A program made the translations under genes and the position numbers. The notes beneath the pieces are model-generated. The model saw only the letters and a list, made by a program, of their open reading frames with translations. It was not told the DNA's origin and ran no database searches. From assembly GCA_947498125.1 (NCBI GenBank), contig CANMJH010000003.1:285808-349807 (forward strand): 64,000 bases of DNA, read 5' to 3'. The DNA comes from an uncultured Nioella sp. GTDB taxonomy: Bacteria > Pseudomonadota > Alphaproteobacteria > Rhodobacterales > Rhodobacteraceae. Positions 1-8,176 of the stretch are shown piece after piece (position 1 is the stretch's first letter; every line of letters begins with the position of its first letter).

Positions 1-337
1 CAGCTTGTGCCAGATCCTGATCGAAGGACAGCCCCCAAGAAAACCGCAACATATCGCTAATTAACCAAGCGAGCCTTGGGTCACCAGATTGTGCGATAAC
101 CTCAAGCGCGGCATCCTGATCGCCTGTCCAGACACCAAGATCAAAGCTGCCTACAAAAACCACATCCACCGCGTTTTCTATGTCTTCCGGCAGCGGGCCG
201 GATGGGACGGCGGGGGGATAGCCAAACTCGGCTGTGACGTATTCGGGCAGGTCTTGATCTTGTGCGATGGCTGTTAGTGGAAACAGCGTCGCGGCAATCA
301 CGAGGACCCGCAAAAAGAGAGTAGGGACAGAGCGCAT
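1..337 (-). CDS. Exported protein of unknown function (partial, N-terminal part only)
   Basis: The reading frame starts at an ATG on the minus strand and runs off the left window edge after about 112 codons. The N-terminus has a typical Sec signal peptide: a short positive start (MRS..R), a hydrophobic run (VLVIAATLFPL) and a cleavable TAIAQ end. The mature part begins with acidic residues and Pro-rich text, followed by a segment around DPRLAWLISDMLRF. The protein is therefore probably periplasmic or anchored outside. I do not recognise the family from this fragment. It runs in the same direction as the two genes to its right, but the 120-base gap before it argues for its own promoter. Confidence 0.7.
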   Translation of the reverse strand, partial: MRSVPTLFLRVLVIAATLFPLTAIAQDQDLPEYVTAEFGYPPAVPSGPLPEDIENAVDVVFVGSFDLGVWTGDQDAALEVIAQSGDPRLAWLISDMLRFSWGLSFDQDLAQA

Positions 338-459
338 GGGCAAGCCTTTCGCAATGAGCAAAGGGGCACGCCAGATAAGGCGCGCATTTCCTCTATCTCT
401 ACCTTGCGGGGGTGCCTGTCTGTCCAATCACGAATAGATCAGAAGAGTGTGAGCAGGCG

Positions 460-1287
460 CTACTGGGCGCTAACGCGTGCGGCGTATTTGGCCCAGACCT
501 CGTCGTTGCGCGCAATCAGCAAACGGCCCTCATAAAGGGACGGCGCATAGTCCCGACCATCCAACAGCCGGGCCACGCCACCCGCCTCGCGTATGGCCAA
601 ACTGCCAGCTGCATGGTCCCAGACATTGAGATAGGCGTTCATCACAAATCCCGCCCGCCCGATCAGAACCTGCCGGTATTCATGGCAGGAACAAATAAGC
701 GACGTGACCCTCCCCGCGCCAACCAGCGACTTGGCCATGCGGGGCTGCTCATCTTCTGGAAATTGCGAGATTGTCAGAAACCCAGTGAGCTTTTCTTCCG
801 GCGCGGTAGGCGGAAACTTTAACCGGGTCAAATCGCCCTCGGGACGTCCATACCAAGCGCCGTGACCTTTTCGGGCAACCACCCAATCATCAAGAACTGG
901 GTCATACAGCAATCCAAAAAGAGTTTCGCCCTCTGAGACAGCGGCAAGGATTGTTCCAAAAACCGCAAGGCCATTAACAAAGTTATAGGTCCCGTCGACC
1001 GGATCAATCACGAAACACAAGCGCGCCGACAACGCCTTGGCGCGGTCCTCCGGGTTGAGTCCAGCCTCTTCGCCTACAAATTCTGCGTCTGGATACCGAG
1101 CAGACAACCGCGCAACAAGCGCAGCCTCGGCCGAAATATCGGCGACTGTCACCAGATCATCCGCCCGCGATTTTGAGGAGATATCGCCCACATCCAAAGC
1201 CCGAAACCGTGGGAGGATTTCTGCCTTTGCAACGGTGCGGGTAATCTCAATTAGCTCGGCTGTTTCAGTCTCGGAAAAACTGCTCAC
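460..1287 (-). CDS. Inositol monophosphatase family protein
   Basis: A 275-residue protein with the complete Mg-dependent IMPase signature. The metal-binding glutamates are in VGEEAG (residues 71-76), the DPxDGT motif is at 95-100 (DPVDGT), and the C-terminal WDxAAG motif is at 223-228 (WDHAAG). The length fits the family. Members hydrolyse inositol monophosphate, histidinol phosphate or 3'-phosphoadenosine 5'-phosphate in the cytoplasm, and the sequence alone does not choose among these. The start codon overlaps the stop of the upstream DUF1868 gene by ATGA, so the two are translationally coupled. A phosphatase paired with a 2H-phosphoesterase-like protein suggests a shared phosphate-ester or nucleotide task, which is inference. 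Confidence 0.9.
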   Translation of the reverse strand: MSSFSETETAELIEITRTVAKAEILPRFRALDVGDISSKSRADDLVTVADISAEAALVARLSARYPDAEFVGEEAGLNPEDRAKALSARLCFVIDPVDGTYNFVNGLAVFGTILAAVSEGETLFGLLYDPVLDDWVVARKGHGAWYGRPEGDLTRLKFPPTAPEEKLTGFLTISQFPEDEQPRMAKSLVGAGRVTSLICSCHEYRQVLIGRAGFVMNAYLNVWDHAAGSLAIREAGGVARLLDGRDYAPSLYEGRLLIARNDEVWAKYAARVSAQ

Positions 1288-2063
1288 TTACATTGTCCAT
1301 TCATGTATAAAATCTGATCGAAATGCGTCATGTCGGAAAAACGGCAAAACTCGATCGGGCCGAATGTGATCTCGGCCAAATCGGCATGCAAATCGTTGAA
1401 AATTCCTGCCGCAGCAGACAAATGCTCTGCCGCATCCGCAGCGGACATAAAGCTAAGCGGATAGGCTAGTGTGATGTGAAAGCGGTAGGTGTCGTGGTTC
1501 CAGCGCCAAAGCCCGGTCACCTCACGCAATGTATCGCGGATCTGCCAAAGCGCCTCATGCGTCTCGGCGTCTTGCGGTTCCAAATGCAAGTTAAACCCGT
1601 GGTTCAGGTGGTTGGCCCTCATTCGCAGTTGCGAAGGCCCGGCCAGCGTGGTCAACCTCTTGGTCCAAAGTGCAGTGATCTCGGCAAGGTCTGTGCCTTG
1701 CGGAACGTCATCAGGCCAGCCGTCTGTATTTAGCGGTGCGCCGGAAATGCCGTTAAAAACAGTCATATGAAACGACGCGGCCGGAAGGGTCACGAAATGT
1801 TGCGCGTGGGGCAGGGCTACGAGCCGGGATTGCAATTCGTTCAAAGCCGCAAAGGCCCGGCTTTTGGGATCGACATGGCAAAGAAACGTGTTGCCTGGAA
1901 ATCCCAATACGGCGCCATCCGGCGCAAATTTTCCGCCCTCACCGGCAGAAGAAATTGCGGGTGGTAATCCAGCGCGGCCATTGCCGGTCAGATCGTCTAT
2001 CCAACCGGATGTATTTCCAACGATACGGGCCGGGTCAAAACTCCGGCTTGGGGGTGCAGACAT
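1284..2063 (-). CDS. DUF1868 protein, 2H phosphoesterase / RNA ligase-like fold
   Basis: A 259-residue cytoplasmic protein with two HxT motifs about 97 residues apart: HMT at 99-101 within FHMTVF and HIT at 196-198 within FHITLAY. Paired H-x-T/S motifs define the 2H phosphoesterase superfamily (LigT, cyclic phosphodiesterases), and the order and spacing match DUF1868. The family probably acts on 2',3'-cyclic or other phosphodiester bonds, but no physiological substrate is established for this group. It is the first gene of a two-gene minus-strand operon whose last four bases overlap the IMPase start. Nothing in it appears truncated. Confidence 0.8.
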   Translation of the reverse strand: MSAPPSRSFDPARIVGNTSGWIDDLTGNGRAGLPPAISSAGEGGKFAPDGAVLGFPGNTFLCHVDPKSRAFAALNELQSRLVALPHAQHFVTLPAASFHMTVFNGISGAPLNTDGWPDDVPQGTDLAEITALWTKRLTTLAGPSQLRMRANHLNHGFNLHLEPQDAETHEALWQIRDTLREVTGLWRWNHDTYRFHITLAYPLSFMSAADAAEHLSAAAGIFNDLHADLAEITFGPIEFCRFSDMTHFDQILYMNGQCK

Positions 2064-2216
2064 GGGAGATCTCGTTTTCGTTTCTTACCCAGATATGTAG
2101 CGATTTTCTGTTACGGGGCCATGAAAAGTTTTGAGCGATTTTTGATGTGTTCTTGGCCCGGACATCGCTCAACGCCCGCGTATCATCAGTATCAAATCAC
2201 GCAAGGGAGGTGCGTT

Positions 2217-3410
2217 TTGACTGATCCTAATATCCTGAAAAATGCCGGATGGAATGCCAATGTTCCACCCAATGGTTTTATCAACCGGCCTAAAACGATT
2301 GAAAATAATGACAATCCCGATGGCTTGTCGACGCAAGTTTCAGATATTGAAATTGAAACAACGCCAGAGCATCTGAACCTTGTTGCCGGTGATCCGACTT
2401 GCGCGGCTTGGACGCGGTCCTATGACGACCCGGGTGTATCCGCCTTGCGCGAAAATTTGCGGGAAAACAACGGTATAAAGGGGCTCGAGCTTGTCGACCC
2501 CACCGATGTCAAACGCGCCGCTGACCTGTTCCACCGCGATGGGTTTGTGGCCGTGCGCGATGTTCTGGCCCCGGATCAACTGGCCCGAATGCGCGCCGCT
2601 GCTCATAAGGCCGTCGCTGATTTGATGGAGGATGATCGTGATTGTTCAGCTGGCGGCGGGGCGGGCGGTTTGCCGCATCGTTACTCCTTTGGCGGTGGCT
2701 CGGCCTCGCGGCAGATGCTTCATGTGGATGAATGGTGCGAGCTGATTGATCTGCCCACCACCACCCCAATCTTGACCGAGATTTTCGGCTCGGCTGATTA
2801 CATCGTTGGCGGCGCGGGCGGCGATATCGCTATGCCCGGCGCCATAGAATACCAAGGCCTGCATTCGGATAATATGTGGTCCGAGATCCCTGATCCTTAT
2901 GGCAATGTCACTATGCGCGATCTGCCGGTGCCGGTGCTGACCATCAATTTTCCGATGATCGATCTGACCTTTGAAAACGGCCCGATCCGCCAGATCCCCG
3001 GCACCCAAAGATCCCGCGCGCCAATTCCCAGTTTGGCGGATGAGCCGGAATGGATGAAACTTTCCACCGTTTGCCCGGCCCCTGCAGGTACGGCCGTTTT
3101 CCGGGATATCCGCGCTTGGCATGGGGGCACGCCAAACCTGTCCCGCGACGTGCGGGCGATGCCCAATGTCGAATATTTCGCGCCTTGGTTTCGAAGCGAA
3201 GGCATTTTACGCGCGATGCCTTATGAGCAATGGGAAAAGCTAAACCCCCATGCCCAACGCATTTCGCGGTATGTTGTGTGCGACAAGAGTGAAGAGGTCG
3301 TCGGTGCCGGTTATCTGGACCCACGCCGCAAAAAACGCGAGGCGTTCAAGCAAAAGCAGTTGGACGCAATGGGCAAGAAAGCCGCGCGTGAATATCTGGC
3401 GCGGCTCTAG
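2217..3410 (+). CDS. Phytanoyl-CoA dioxygenase (PhyH) family protein
   Basis: A Fe(II)/2-oxoglutarate-dependent oxygenase of the PhyH type. The facial triad is visible as HSD in GLHSDNMW and a distal His in RAWHGGTPN, followed by Arg-rich text that could bind 2-oxoglutarate. The open frame extends back to an ATG at 2121, but that leader has no ribosome site and looks non-coding. A strong Shine-Dalgarno (GGGAGG, 2204-2209) sits at proper distance before a TTG at 2217, so I place the start there, giving about 397 residues. The substrate cannot be told; bacterial PhyH proteins hydroxylate small molecules such as ectoine, phosphonates or fatty acyl-CoA. It is a lone gene converging with the substrate-binding protein that ends at 3414. 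Confidence 0.8.
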   Translation: MTDPNILKNAGWNANVPPNGFINRPKTIENNDNPDGLSTQVSDIEIETTPEHLNLVAGDPTCAAWTRSYDDPGVSALRENLRENNGIKGLELVDPTDVKRAADLFHRDGFVAVRDVLAPDQLARMRAAAHKAVADLMEDDRDCSAGGGAGGLPHRYSFGGGSASRQMLHVDEWCELIDLPTTTPILTEIFGSADYIVGGAGGDIAMPGAIEYQGLHSDNMWSEIPDPYGNVTMRDLPVPVLTINFPMIDLTFENGPIRQIPGTQRSRAPIPSLADEPEWMKLSTVCPAPAGTAVFRDIRAWHGGTPNLSRDVRAMPNVEYFAPWFRSEGILRAMPYEQWEKLNPHAQRISRYVVCDKSEEVVGAGYLDPRRKKREAFKQKQLDAMGKKAAREYLARL

Positions 3411-3413
3411 GCA

Positions 3414-4445
3414 TCACTCGGGTTGTTGGACCAAAGCGGCGGACCATTCTTCAAGGAATTGCCGCCGCTTTAACCGGTCAAGATATACCAAAAGGCCGGG
3501 TCCCAGCTGAATGGGTCTGAGGCTGGCCGACTGGGCTAGCCCTTGCGGCGTCACGCCCAGGAACGAAAAACTGCTGTTTTCCTGCGCCCAAGAGCTTTCG
3601 ATCAGGTGATCGACGAAAAGCCCGGCCGCATCCGGGGCCTGTGCGGTTTCGGGGATGACGGCAGTGCGCATCATGACGGTCGTGAAATCTTCAGGCCGGA
3701 TGATGTGGATATCTTCATGCAAATCCGTCCTCGCATCTGCGTAGGACCCCAGCACATTATAGGCCATCGCAATTTCGCCCGACGCGACATCGCCAATCAT
3801 ATCATCCGAGCAGCAATACAGCCGCGCCTGCATTCCGCCCATCACCTCGGACAGGCGCCAATAAGTCTCGGACGTACGGGCATCCTGTGTGGCAAAGAGA
3901 TAGCCAAGACCGCTGGTTCGTACATCGTAAGTGCCAATCCGCCCCTCAAATTGTTCGGGGTTATCGCGTAAAAGTGCGATCAGATCTTGCCGGGTTTGCG
4001 GCAGGTCCATTCCTTCAAAATCGTCTCGTGACAGAACAATTGTTGCAGGCTCTAGCGTGAACCCAAAGACTTGGTCGTGCCAGCGGGCCCATTCGGGCAA
4101 TCCGCGTGTCGCGTCCGAGCGATGATCCTGCGCGTATCCGTCATTTGCCAGCCGAACCTGCAAATCCATAGCCGAGGATATGGCAACATCGAATTCTGCC
4201 GCTTCTTCGGTCAAAGCCAACATTACCTCGGTCGAACTGGCCGCGTGGTAATCAATAGAAATTTCAGGATTTTCTTCCAGAAAAGCTTCAATAACGGGTC
4301 GCATTAGGCCAATATCGGTGGTCGACAAGATACGCAGTGTCGGCCCTTCGCCCGGCGAGTCAAACAGCACGCGCTCTTCGAGTTCAAACGCGGCAAGGGG
4401 GCCTGCCAAAAGGCTTAACGCAAGGGAAAAGAAAGCGTAACGCAT
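3414..4445 (-). CDS. ABC-type periplasmic solute-binding protein coupled to TctDE
   Basis: A 343-residue protein with a Sec signal peptide (FFSLALSLLAGPLAAF) followed by a type 2 periplasmic binding fold related to iron/thiamine-type extracellular binding proteins. The opening strand reads LRILSTTDIG, and ISIDYHAASS and FDVAISSAMD follow. No ABC permease or ATPase lies nearby. Its start overlaps the 3' end of the sensor kinase gene by 31 bases, with its own AAGGA ribosome site inside that gene, so it is the last gene of a tctD-tctE-binding protein operon. This suggests that it presents ligand to the sensor or detects the same substrate as the divergent TctC. That role is inference; the fold assignment is solid. 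Confidence 0.82.
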   Translation of the reverse strand: MRYAFFSLALSLLAGPLAAFELEERVLFDSPGEGPTLRILSTTDIGLMRPVIEAFLEENPEISIDYHAASSTEVMLALTEEAAEFDVAISSAMDLQVRLANDGYAQDHRSDATRGLPEWARWHDQVFGFTLEPATIVLSRDDFEGMDLPQTRQDLIALLRDNPEQFEGRIGTYDVRTSGLGYLFATQDARTSETYWRLSEVMGGMQARLYCCSDDMIGDVASGEIAMAYNVLGSYADARTDLHEDIHIIRPEDFTTVMMRTAVIPETAQAPDAAGLFVDHLIESSWAQENSSFSFLGVTPQGLAQSASLRPIQLGPGLLVYLDRLKRRQFLEEWSAALVQQPE

Positions 4446-5794
4446 GCGCCGGGTCCTTCTGTGTTGTTAGTCATTTCGATCTGGCCATTATGGGCGCGGG
4501 CGACCTCGTCAGCGATGGTAAGGCCAAGGCCTGATCCGATTGTGCCTGCCGCATTTTCGCCGCGCGTGAACCGGCCGGTTAACGTACTGGCCTCGCCGGG
4601 GCGAAATCCCGGTCCTTGATCGCGGATCGAAACATAGGCGCGGTGATCGCGGACCTGCAGATCGATATCAATTGCCGTGTCAGCGGGGCTGTATTTGATT
4701 GCGTTTTCAAGCACATTACGCAGGGCGTTTTGGATCAGGATTGCATCACCCATCACCTCGGCCCCGGCCATCCGGTTCAGCCGAATATCCATGTCCCGCA
4801 TTTCCGCCACCGGGGCCAGTTTGTCAGCAAGTTCGCGCGTGAGGCTGTGCAAATCGACGGGGTGCAACTCTAATTGATCCACACGCAACGACACCATGGC
4901 ATGATCCAAAAGCTGACCTGCCGCGCGGCTGCTTTCGTCGATCGCGCGGATCATTTCGCGCAGGCTGTCTCGGTTTTCTTCGCGGTCCACCCGGCGCAAG
5001 GTGTTTTCTGCATGCGCGCGGACCGTTGCCAGCGGTGTTCGTACCCGGTGCGCCGCCTCGGCGATAAAATCTTCAGTACGGTTAAACGCACCTGATAGTC
5101 GCGCGATCATCGCATTCAAAGATCTCACAAGGGGTCGCATTTCGGCAGGGACATCGGCAACCACCGGCCTGAGATCCTCAGGCCCTCGGCGCGAGACCGA
5201 GGCGGCAAGGCGGCTCAAAGATTCGGCGGTCACCCGACCCGCCAAAATTGCCAAAAGCGCGGAAACCACGAAAAAACCGATCCCCAAAGCCACCGCCATA
5301 CGGCTGATCCGGTTTAAAACTTCGGCCTGCGCATCGCGGGTTTGGCCGACGGTCACAGTCACGTTTACGGGGCGCCCGTCGCTTGATAGGCGCCGTGTCT
5401 GCGTAACGACGCGCAACACCTCGCCGCGAAAAGCCACCGTGGCGAAATTTGGCGCTGAACCCGGCCCGCGGGCTGTTTGCAAATCGTCATACCCCGTCAG
5501 AACCTCGCCATCCTGCGCAATCTGATAAAACACACGGTCGTCATTTGCATTATCCAGCATCGAAAAGGCGAAATAGGGGATATCAATGACAATTTCGCCC
5601 GATTGCACGGCGGTCGCCTCAAGAATAGATGCCGCCGAAGCTGCAAGGACCCGGTCCTGACTTTCTGCTCCGATTTGGCGCGCAAAATTGAAAACAATTA
5701 CAAATAGAACCACAGCTAAAAGCGCGGCACTTGCCAGAAGCTGCAAGGTCAGGCGGCGACGGATCGAGCCGGTTCCGGCGCGAAAAATACTCAT
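4415..5794 (-). CDS. tctE: Sensor histidine kinase of the TctE type
   Basis: A 459-residue membrane kinase. A first membrane segment (about 18-38) and a second (about 166-186) bracket a periplasmic sensor domain of about 125 residues. A HAMP-like region follows, then the phosphoacceptor box AAHRVRTPL with His249. The C-terminal ATPase has the N box NVLENAIKYSP and G boxes DQGPGF and GSGLGLTIA. All catalytic motifs are intact. It lies 10 bases after the response regulator tctD and overlaps the following binding-protein gene. Being divergent from tctCBA, it most likely senses a carboxylate in the periplasm and controls that transporter, as known for TctDE/BctDE systems. Which tricarboxylate is sensed is unknown. 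Confidence 0.88.
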   Translation of the reverse strand: MSIFRAGTGSIRRRLTLQLLASAALLAVVLFVIVFNFARQIGAESQDRVLAASAASILEATAVQSGEIVIDIPYFAFSMLDNANDDRVFYQIAQDGEVLTGYDDLQTARGPGSAPNFATVAFRGEVLRVVTQTRRLSSDGRPVNVTVTVGQTRDAQAEVLNRISRMAVALGIGFFVVSALLAILAGRVTAESLSRLAASVSRRGPEDLRPVVADVPAEMRPLVRSLNAMIARLSGAFNRTEDFIAEAAHRVRTPLATVRAHAENTLRRVDREENRDSLREMIRAIDESSRAAGQLLDHAMVSLRVDQLELHPVDLHSLTRELADKLAPVAEMRDMDIRLNRMAGAEVMGDAILIQNALRNVLENAIKYSPADTAIDIDLQVRDHRAYVSIRDQGPGFRPGEASTLTGRFTRGENAAGTIGSGLGLTIADEVARAHNGQIEMTNNTEGPGACVTLSFPLR

Positions 5795-5804
5795 GTGCTA
5801 TCCT

Positions 5805-6470
5805 TCATGGCACAGCCAACCGATAGCCAAGCCCGCGTACTGTTTCGATCGCAACATCACTGGTCGCCAGATGTTTTCTGAGCCGTCCAACATAGACCTC
5901 AATCGCATTTTCCGAGACCTCCTCATCATAGGAGAACAACCGATCCACGAGCTTGGATTTGGAGATGATCTGCCCGGGACTGGCAAAAAATACTTCGATC
6001 AGGCGCAGCTCGCGGTTGCGCAATGTCACGGTCGTATCGCCGACGCAAAGCGTACCCGCTAATGCATCCAGAGCAACATTTCCGAATCGTTTGTCATTCG
6101 TCGACGTGCCAGAATGACGTCTGAGAACGGCCCGGCACCGTGCCTCGAGCTCGGAAAAATCAAAAGGTTTGGGGATGTAATCATCGGCTCCAAGATCCAG
6201 CGCGCCGACCCTGTCTGAGACTTCAGAGCGCGCTGTAAGAACGATGATTGGCGTGTTCGATCCGGCCGATCTTTGCTGCTCGAGAAAGCTGCGCCCGTCG
6301 CCGTCGGGCAGCATAATATCCAGCAAAATCAAGTCGTAATCGGTTGTCGATGTGAAGCTATCCGCCGTGTCCAGATCACCGGCATAATCGACCACATGCC
6401 CGTCCAGCGATAGCCGGTCCAGAATTGCGGCGGCAAGCTGCTGATTATCTTCAACTAACAAGAACCGCAT
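5805..6470 (-). CDS. tctD: OmpR-family response regulator of the TctD type
   Basis: A 221-residue two-domain regulator. The receiver domain (1-115) has acidic pocket residues in VEDN, the phosphorylatable Asp51 in LLDIMLPDG, the conserved Thr/Ala region VLTARSE and Lys in PKPFDF. The C-terminal winged helix (about 125-220) ends with the OmpR signature VYVGRLRKHL and ETVRGLGYRL. It is the first gene of a minus-strand operon with tctE, and the 109-base gap to tctC holds candidate operators. Family knowledge indicates phosphorylation by TctE and activation of tctCBA. Confidence 0.9.
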   Translation of the reverse strand: MRFLLVEDNQQLAAAILDRLSLDGHVVDYAGDLDTADSFTSTTDYDLILLDIMLPDGDGRSFLEQQRSAGSNTPIIVLTARSEVSDRVGALDLGADDYIPKPFDFSELEARCRAVLRRHSGTSTNDKRFGNVALDALAGTLCVGDTTVTLRNRELRLIEVFFASPGQIISKSKLVDRLFSYDEEVSENAIEVYVGRLRKHLATSDVAIETVRGLGYRLAVP

Positions 6471-6490
6471 TGGCCCTCCTCTCGCGGTGT

Positions 6491-6517
6491 CCTGACCCGC
6501 GACAGGCTTGTGTCAGG
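6491..6517. promoter_or_regulatory. Inverted repeat in the tctD-tctC divergent promoter region
   Basis: CCTGAC (6491-6496) and GTCAGG (6512-6517) form an inverted repeat across a 15-base spacer, and a further GTTCAGG follows directly. It lies in the only intergenic space between the divergent tctDE and tctCBA operons, about 63 bases before the tctC start. It is a reasonable TctD operator candidate, but one short repeat is weak evidence. Confidence 0.35.
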
Positions 6518-6579
6518 TTCAGGTGTTTTCTTTCAGTCATGGGCAGTCACGCCCCGAATTGTCAAACTGGGAGGAGACA

Positions 6580-7566
6580 ATGATGAAAATGACCCTGACC
6601 CGCCGGGCCTTTACGGCTGCGGCGGTTGCCGCGATGAGCCTTGGCACCCCGGCATTGGCCGATGGCCACCAGCAGCTAGACAGCATCCACTTCCTGATCC
6701 CCGGCGGCGCCGGTGGCGGTTGGGATGGAACCGCGCGCGGCACAGGCGAAGCGCTGACCGAATCCGGTATCGTCGGTACAGCCAGCTATGAAAACATGTC
6801 CGGCGGCGGTGGCGGTGTTGCCATTGGCTTCCTGATTGAAAACGCAGACAGCCAGCATGGAACGCTGATGGTCAACTCGACCCCAATCGTGATCCGTTCG
6901 CTGACCGGCGTATTCCCGCATAACTTCCGCGACCTGACACTCGTTGCTGGCACAATCGGCGACTATGCAGCCGTTGTTGTGAACACAGACAGCGACATTC
7001 AGGACATGGGCGGCCTTCTTGAAGCCTTCCGCGGCGATATGCAGGGCACAGCAATTGGCGGCGGCTCGGTTCCGGGCGGTCTTGACCACGTTGTAACGGC
7101 GATGGTGATGCAAGCAGCGGGCGAAGACCCACTCGGCGTCAACTATATCCCCTATGATGCAGGCGGTGCCGCAATGGCTGCGCTTCTGTCGGGCGAGATT
7201 GCAGCGCTGACCACCGGTTTCTCGGAAGCGGTAGATCTGGCCAATGCGGGCGAAGTTCGTATCATCGGTGTTACCTCGGATGACCGCGTTGACGCATATC
7301 CTGACGCGCCAACCATGATGGAGCAGGGCATCGACACCACCTTCGTTAACTGGCGTGGGTTCTTTGGTGCGCCTGGCATGCCGGACGAGACTGCAGATGC
7401 ATACCGTTCAGCTTTGGCCGCGATGTATGAGACCGATGAGTGGGAAGAAGTTCGCGCCCGCAACGGTTGGGTGAACATCCACAATTCCGGCGACGACTTC
7501 CTGACTTTCCTTGAAGCACAAGAGCAGGAAATCGGTGATCTGATGCGGACGCTCGGTTTCCTCTAA
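6580..7566 (+). CDS. tctC: Tripartite tricarboxylate transporter substrate-binding protein TctC
   Basis: A 328-residue periplasmic binding protein. I chose the ATG at 6580 because GGGAGGAG lies just upstream and because it gives a clean signal peptide (KMTLTRRAFTAAAVAAMSLG...ALA); the longer frame from 6508 adds an implausible leader. The mature protein has the TctC/Bug fold: a first strand IHFLIPGGAGGGWDGTAR that forms the carboxylate-binding loop, and the later QGIDTTFVNWRGFFGAPGMP. It captures a carboxylated ligand and delivers it to TctA/TctB in the inner membrane. It is the first gene of tctCBA. A strong hairpin follows it, which may keep its transcript more abundant than those of the membrane genes. 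Confidence 0.92.
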   Translation: MMKMTLTRRAFTAAAVAAMSLGTPALADGHQQLDSIHFLIPGGAGGGWDGTARGTGEALTESGIVGTASYENMSGGGGGVAIGFLIENADSQHGTLMVNSTPIVIRSLTGVFPHNFRDLTLVAGTIGDYAAVVVNTDSDIQDMGGLLEAFRGDMQGTAIGGGSVPGGLDHVVTAMVMQAAGEDPLGVNYIPYDAGGAAMAALLSGEIAALTTGFSEAVDLANAGEVRIIGVTSDDRVDAYPDAPTMMEQGIDTTFVNWRGFFGAPGMPDETADAYRSALAAMYETDEWEEVRARNGWVNIHNSGDDFLTFLEAQEQEIGDLMRTLGFL

Positions 7567-7584
7567 GAGCCATCTAAAAGATCG

Positions 7585-7650
7585 GCGCGCGCCCCCTTGG
7601 TTTTTTGCGTAGGGCGCGCGCTACTGCACCGACCCCTGTGGGAGGGGGTC
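7585..7650 (+). promoter_or_regulatory. Two tandem stem-loops in the tctC-tctB gap
   Basis: The first stem pairs GCGCGCGCCC (7585-7594) with GGGCGCGCGC (7612-7621) around a 17-base loop that contains six T. The second pairs GACCCC (7631-7636) with GGGGTC (7645-7650). Strong stems after the binding-protein gene are a common way to raise its mRNA level relative to the permease, by 3' protection or partial termination. There is no T tract after the first stem, so protection seems likelier than full termination. Confidence 0.65.
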
Positions 7651-7681
7651 TAGGAATTTTCGAAAAAGGGAGGGGTGCATC

Positions 7682-8173
7682 ATGGCGCTCGACCGTTGGA
7701 TTGCTCTCGCGATCCTCATGATTTGTATGGCCTATGGGTACACGGCCTTTTTCACAATGGATGCCAGCCTGCCGCCCTTCATGCAGCGCAATCCTGTTTG
7801 GCCATCGACGTTTCCCAAAGTTCTGTCCGTTCTGGCGATCTTGTCAGCGCTTGTGGTGGTTTTGGGATTGGAAAAAGCCGATAGCGATGAGCCCAAAGCA
7901 ATGGACATCAACTATCGCAAATTACACGAATATAATCTGACTCAAGCGCTTGGTCTGTTGGCCCTTATGGTCGCCTATGCTTTGTTGTTGCGACCCGCAG
8001 GGTTCTTGATCGCCACAACCGGATTTCTGGTTCTCGGTTCGACCATCCTGGGCGAGCGCAAATTTCACGTCATGATCCCCATCGCGCTTTTTGCGGCGGT
8101 GTTCATTTGGTATCTGGTGCAAGAGGTGCTCGGCATCTTCCTGCGCCCCTGGCCGTTCTTCATGGGGGTATAA
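7682..8173 (+). CDS. tctB: Tripartite tricarboxylate transporter small membrane subunit TctB
   Basis: A 163-residue membrane protein with four hydrophobic segments (about residues 5-25, 38-58, 90-112 and 118-150). This matches the four-helix TctB subunit of the tripartite tricarboxylate transporter family. The start follows AGGGAGGGG at proper spacing. It lies between tctC and tctA; its stop is only three bases before the tctA start, so the two membrane subunits are co-translated. TctB is the poorly conserved partner of TctA, so identity rests on topology and position more than on motifs. Confidence 0.88.
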   Translation: MALDRWIALAILMICMAYGYTAFFTMDASLPPFMQRNPVWPSTFPKVLSVLAILSALVVVLGLEKADSDEPKAMDINYRKLHEYNLTQALGLLALMVAYALLLRPAGFLIATTGFLVLGSTILGERKFHVMIPIALFAAVFIWYLVQEVLGIFLRPWPFFMGV

Positions 8174-8176
8174 GAC

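Noticed and set aside
2121..2216. Longer N-terminus of the PhyH-family gene
   Set aside because: The extra 32 residues have no ribosome site, whereas GGGAGG stands right before the TTG at 2217.
6508..6579. Longer N-terminus of TctC
   Set aside because: It would put residues before the signal peptide; the ATG at 6580 has a perfect ribosome site.
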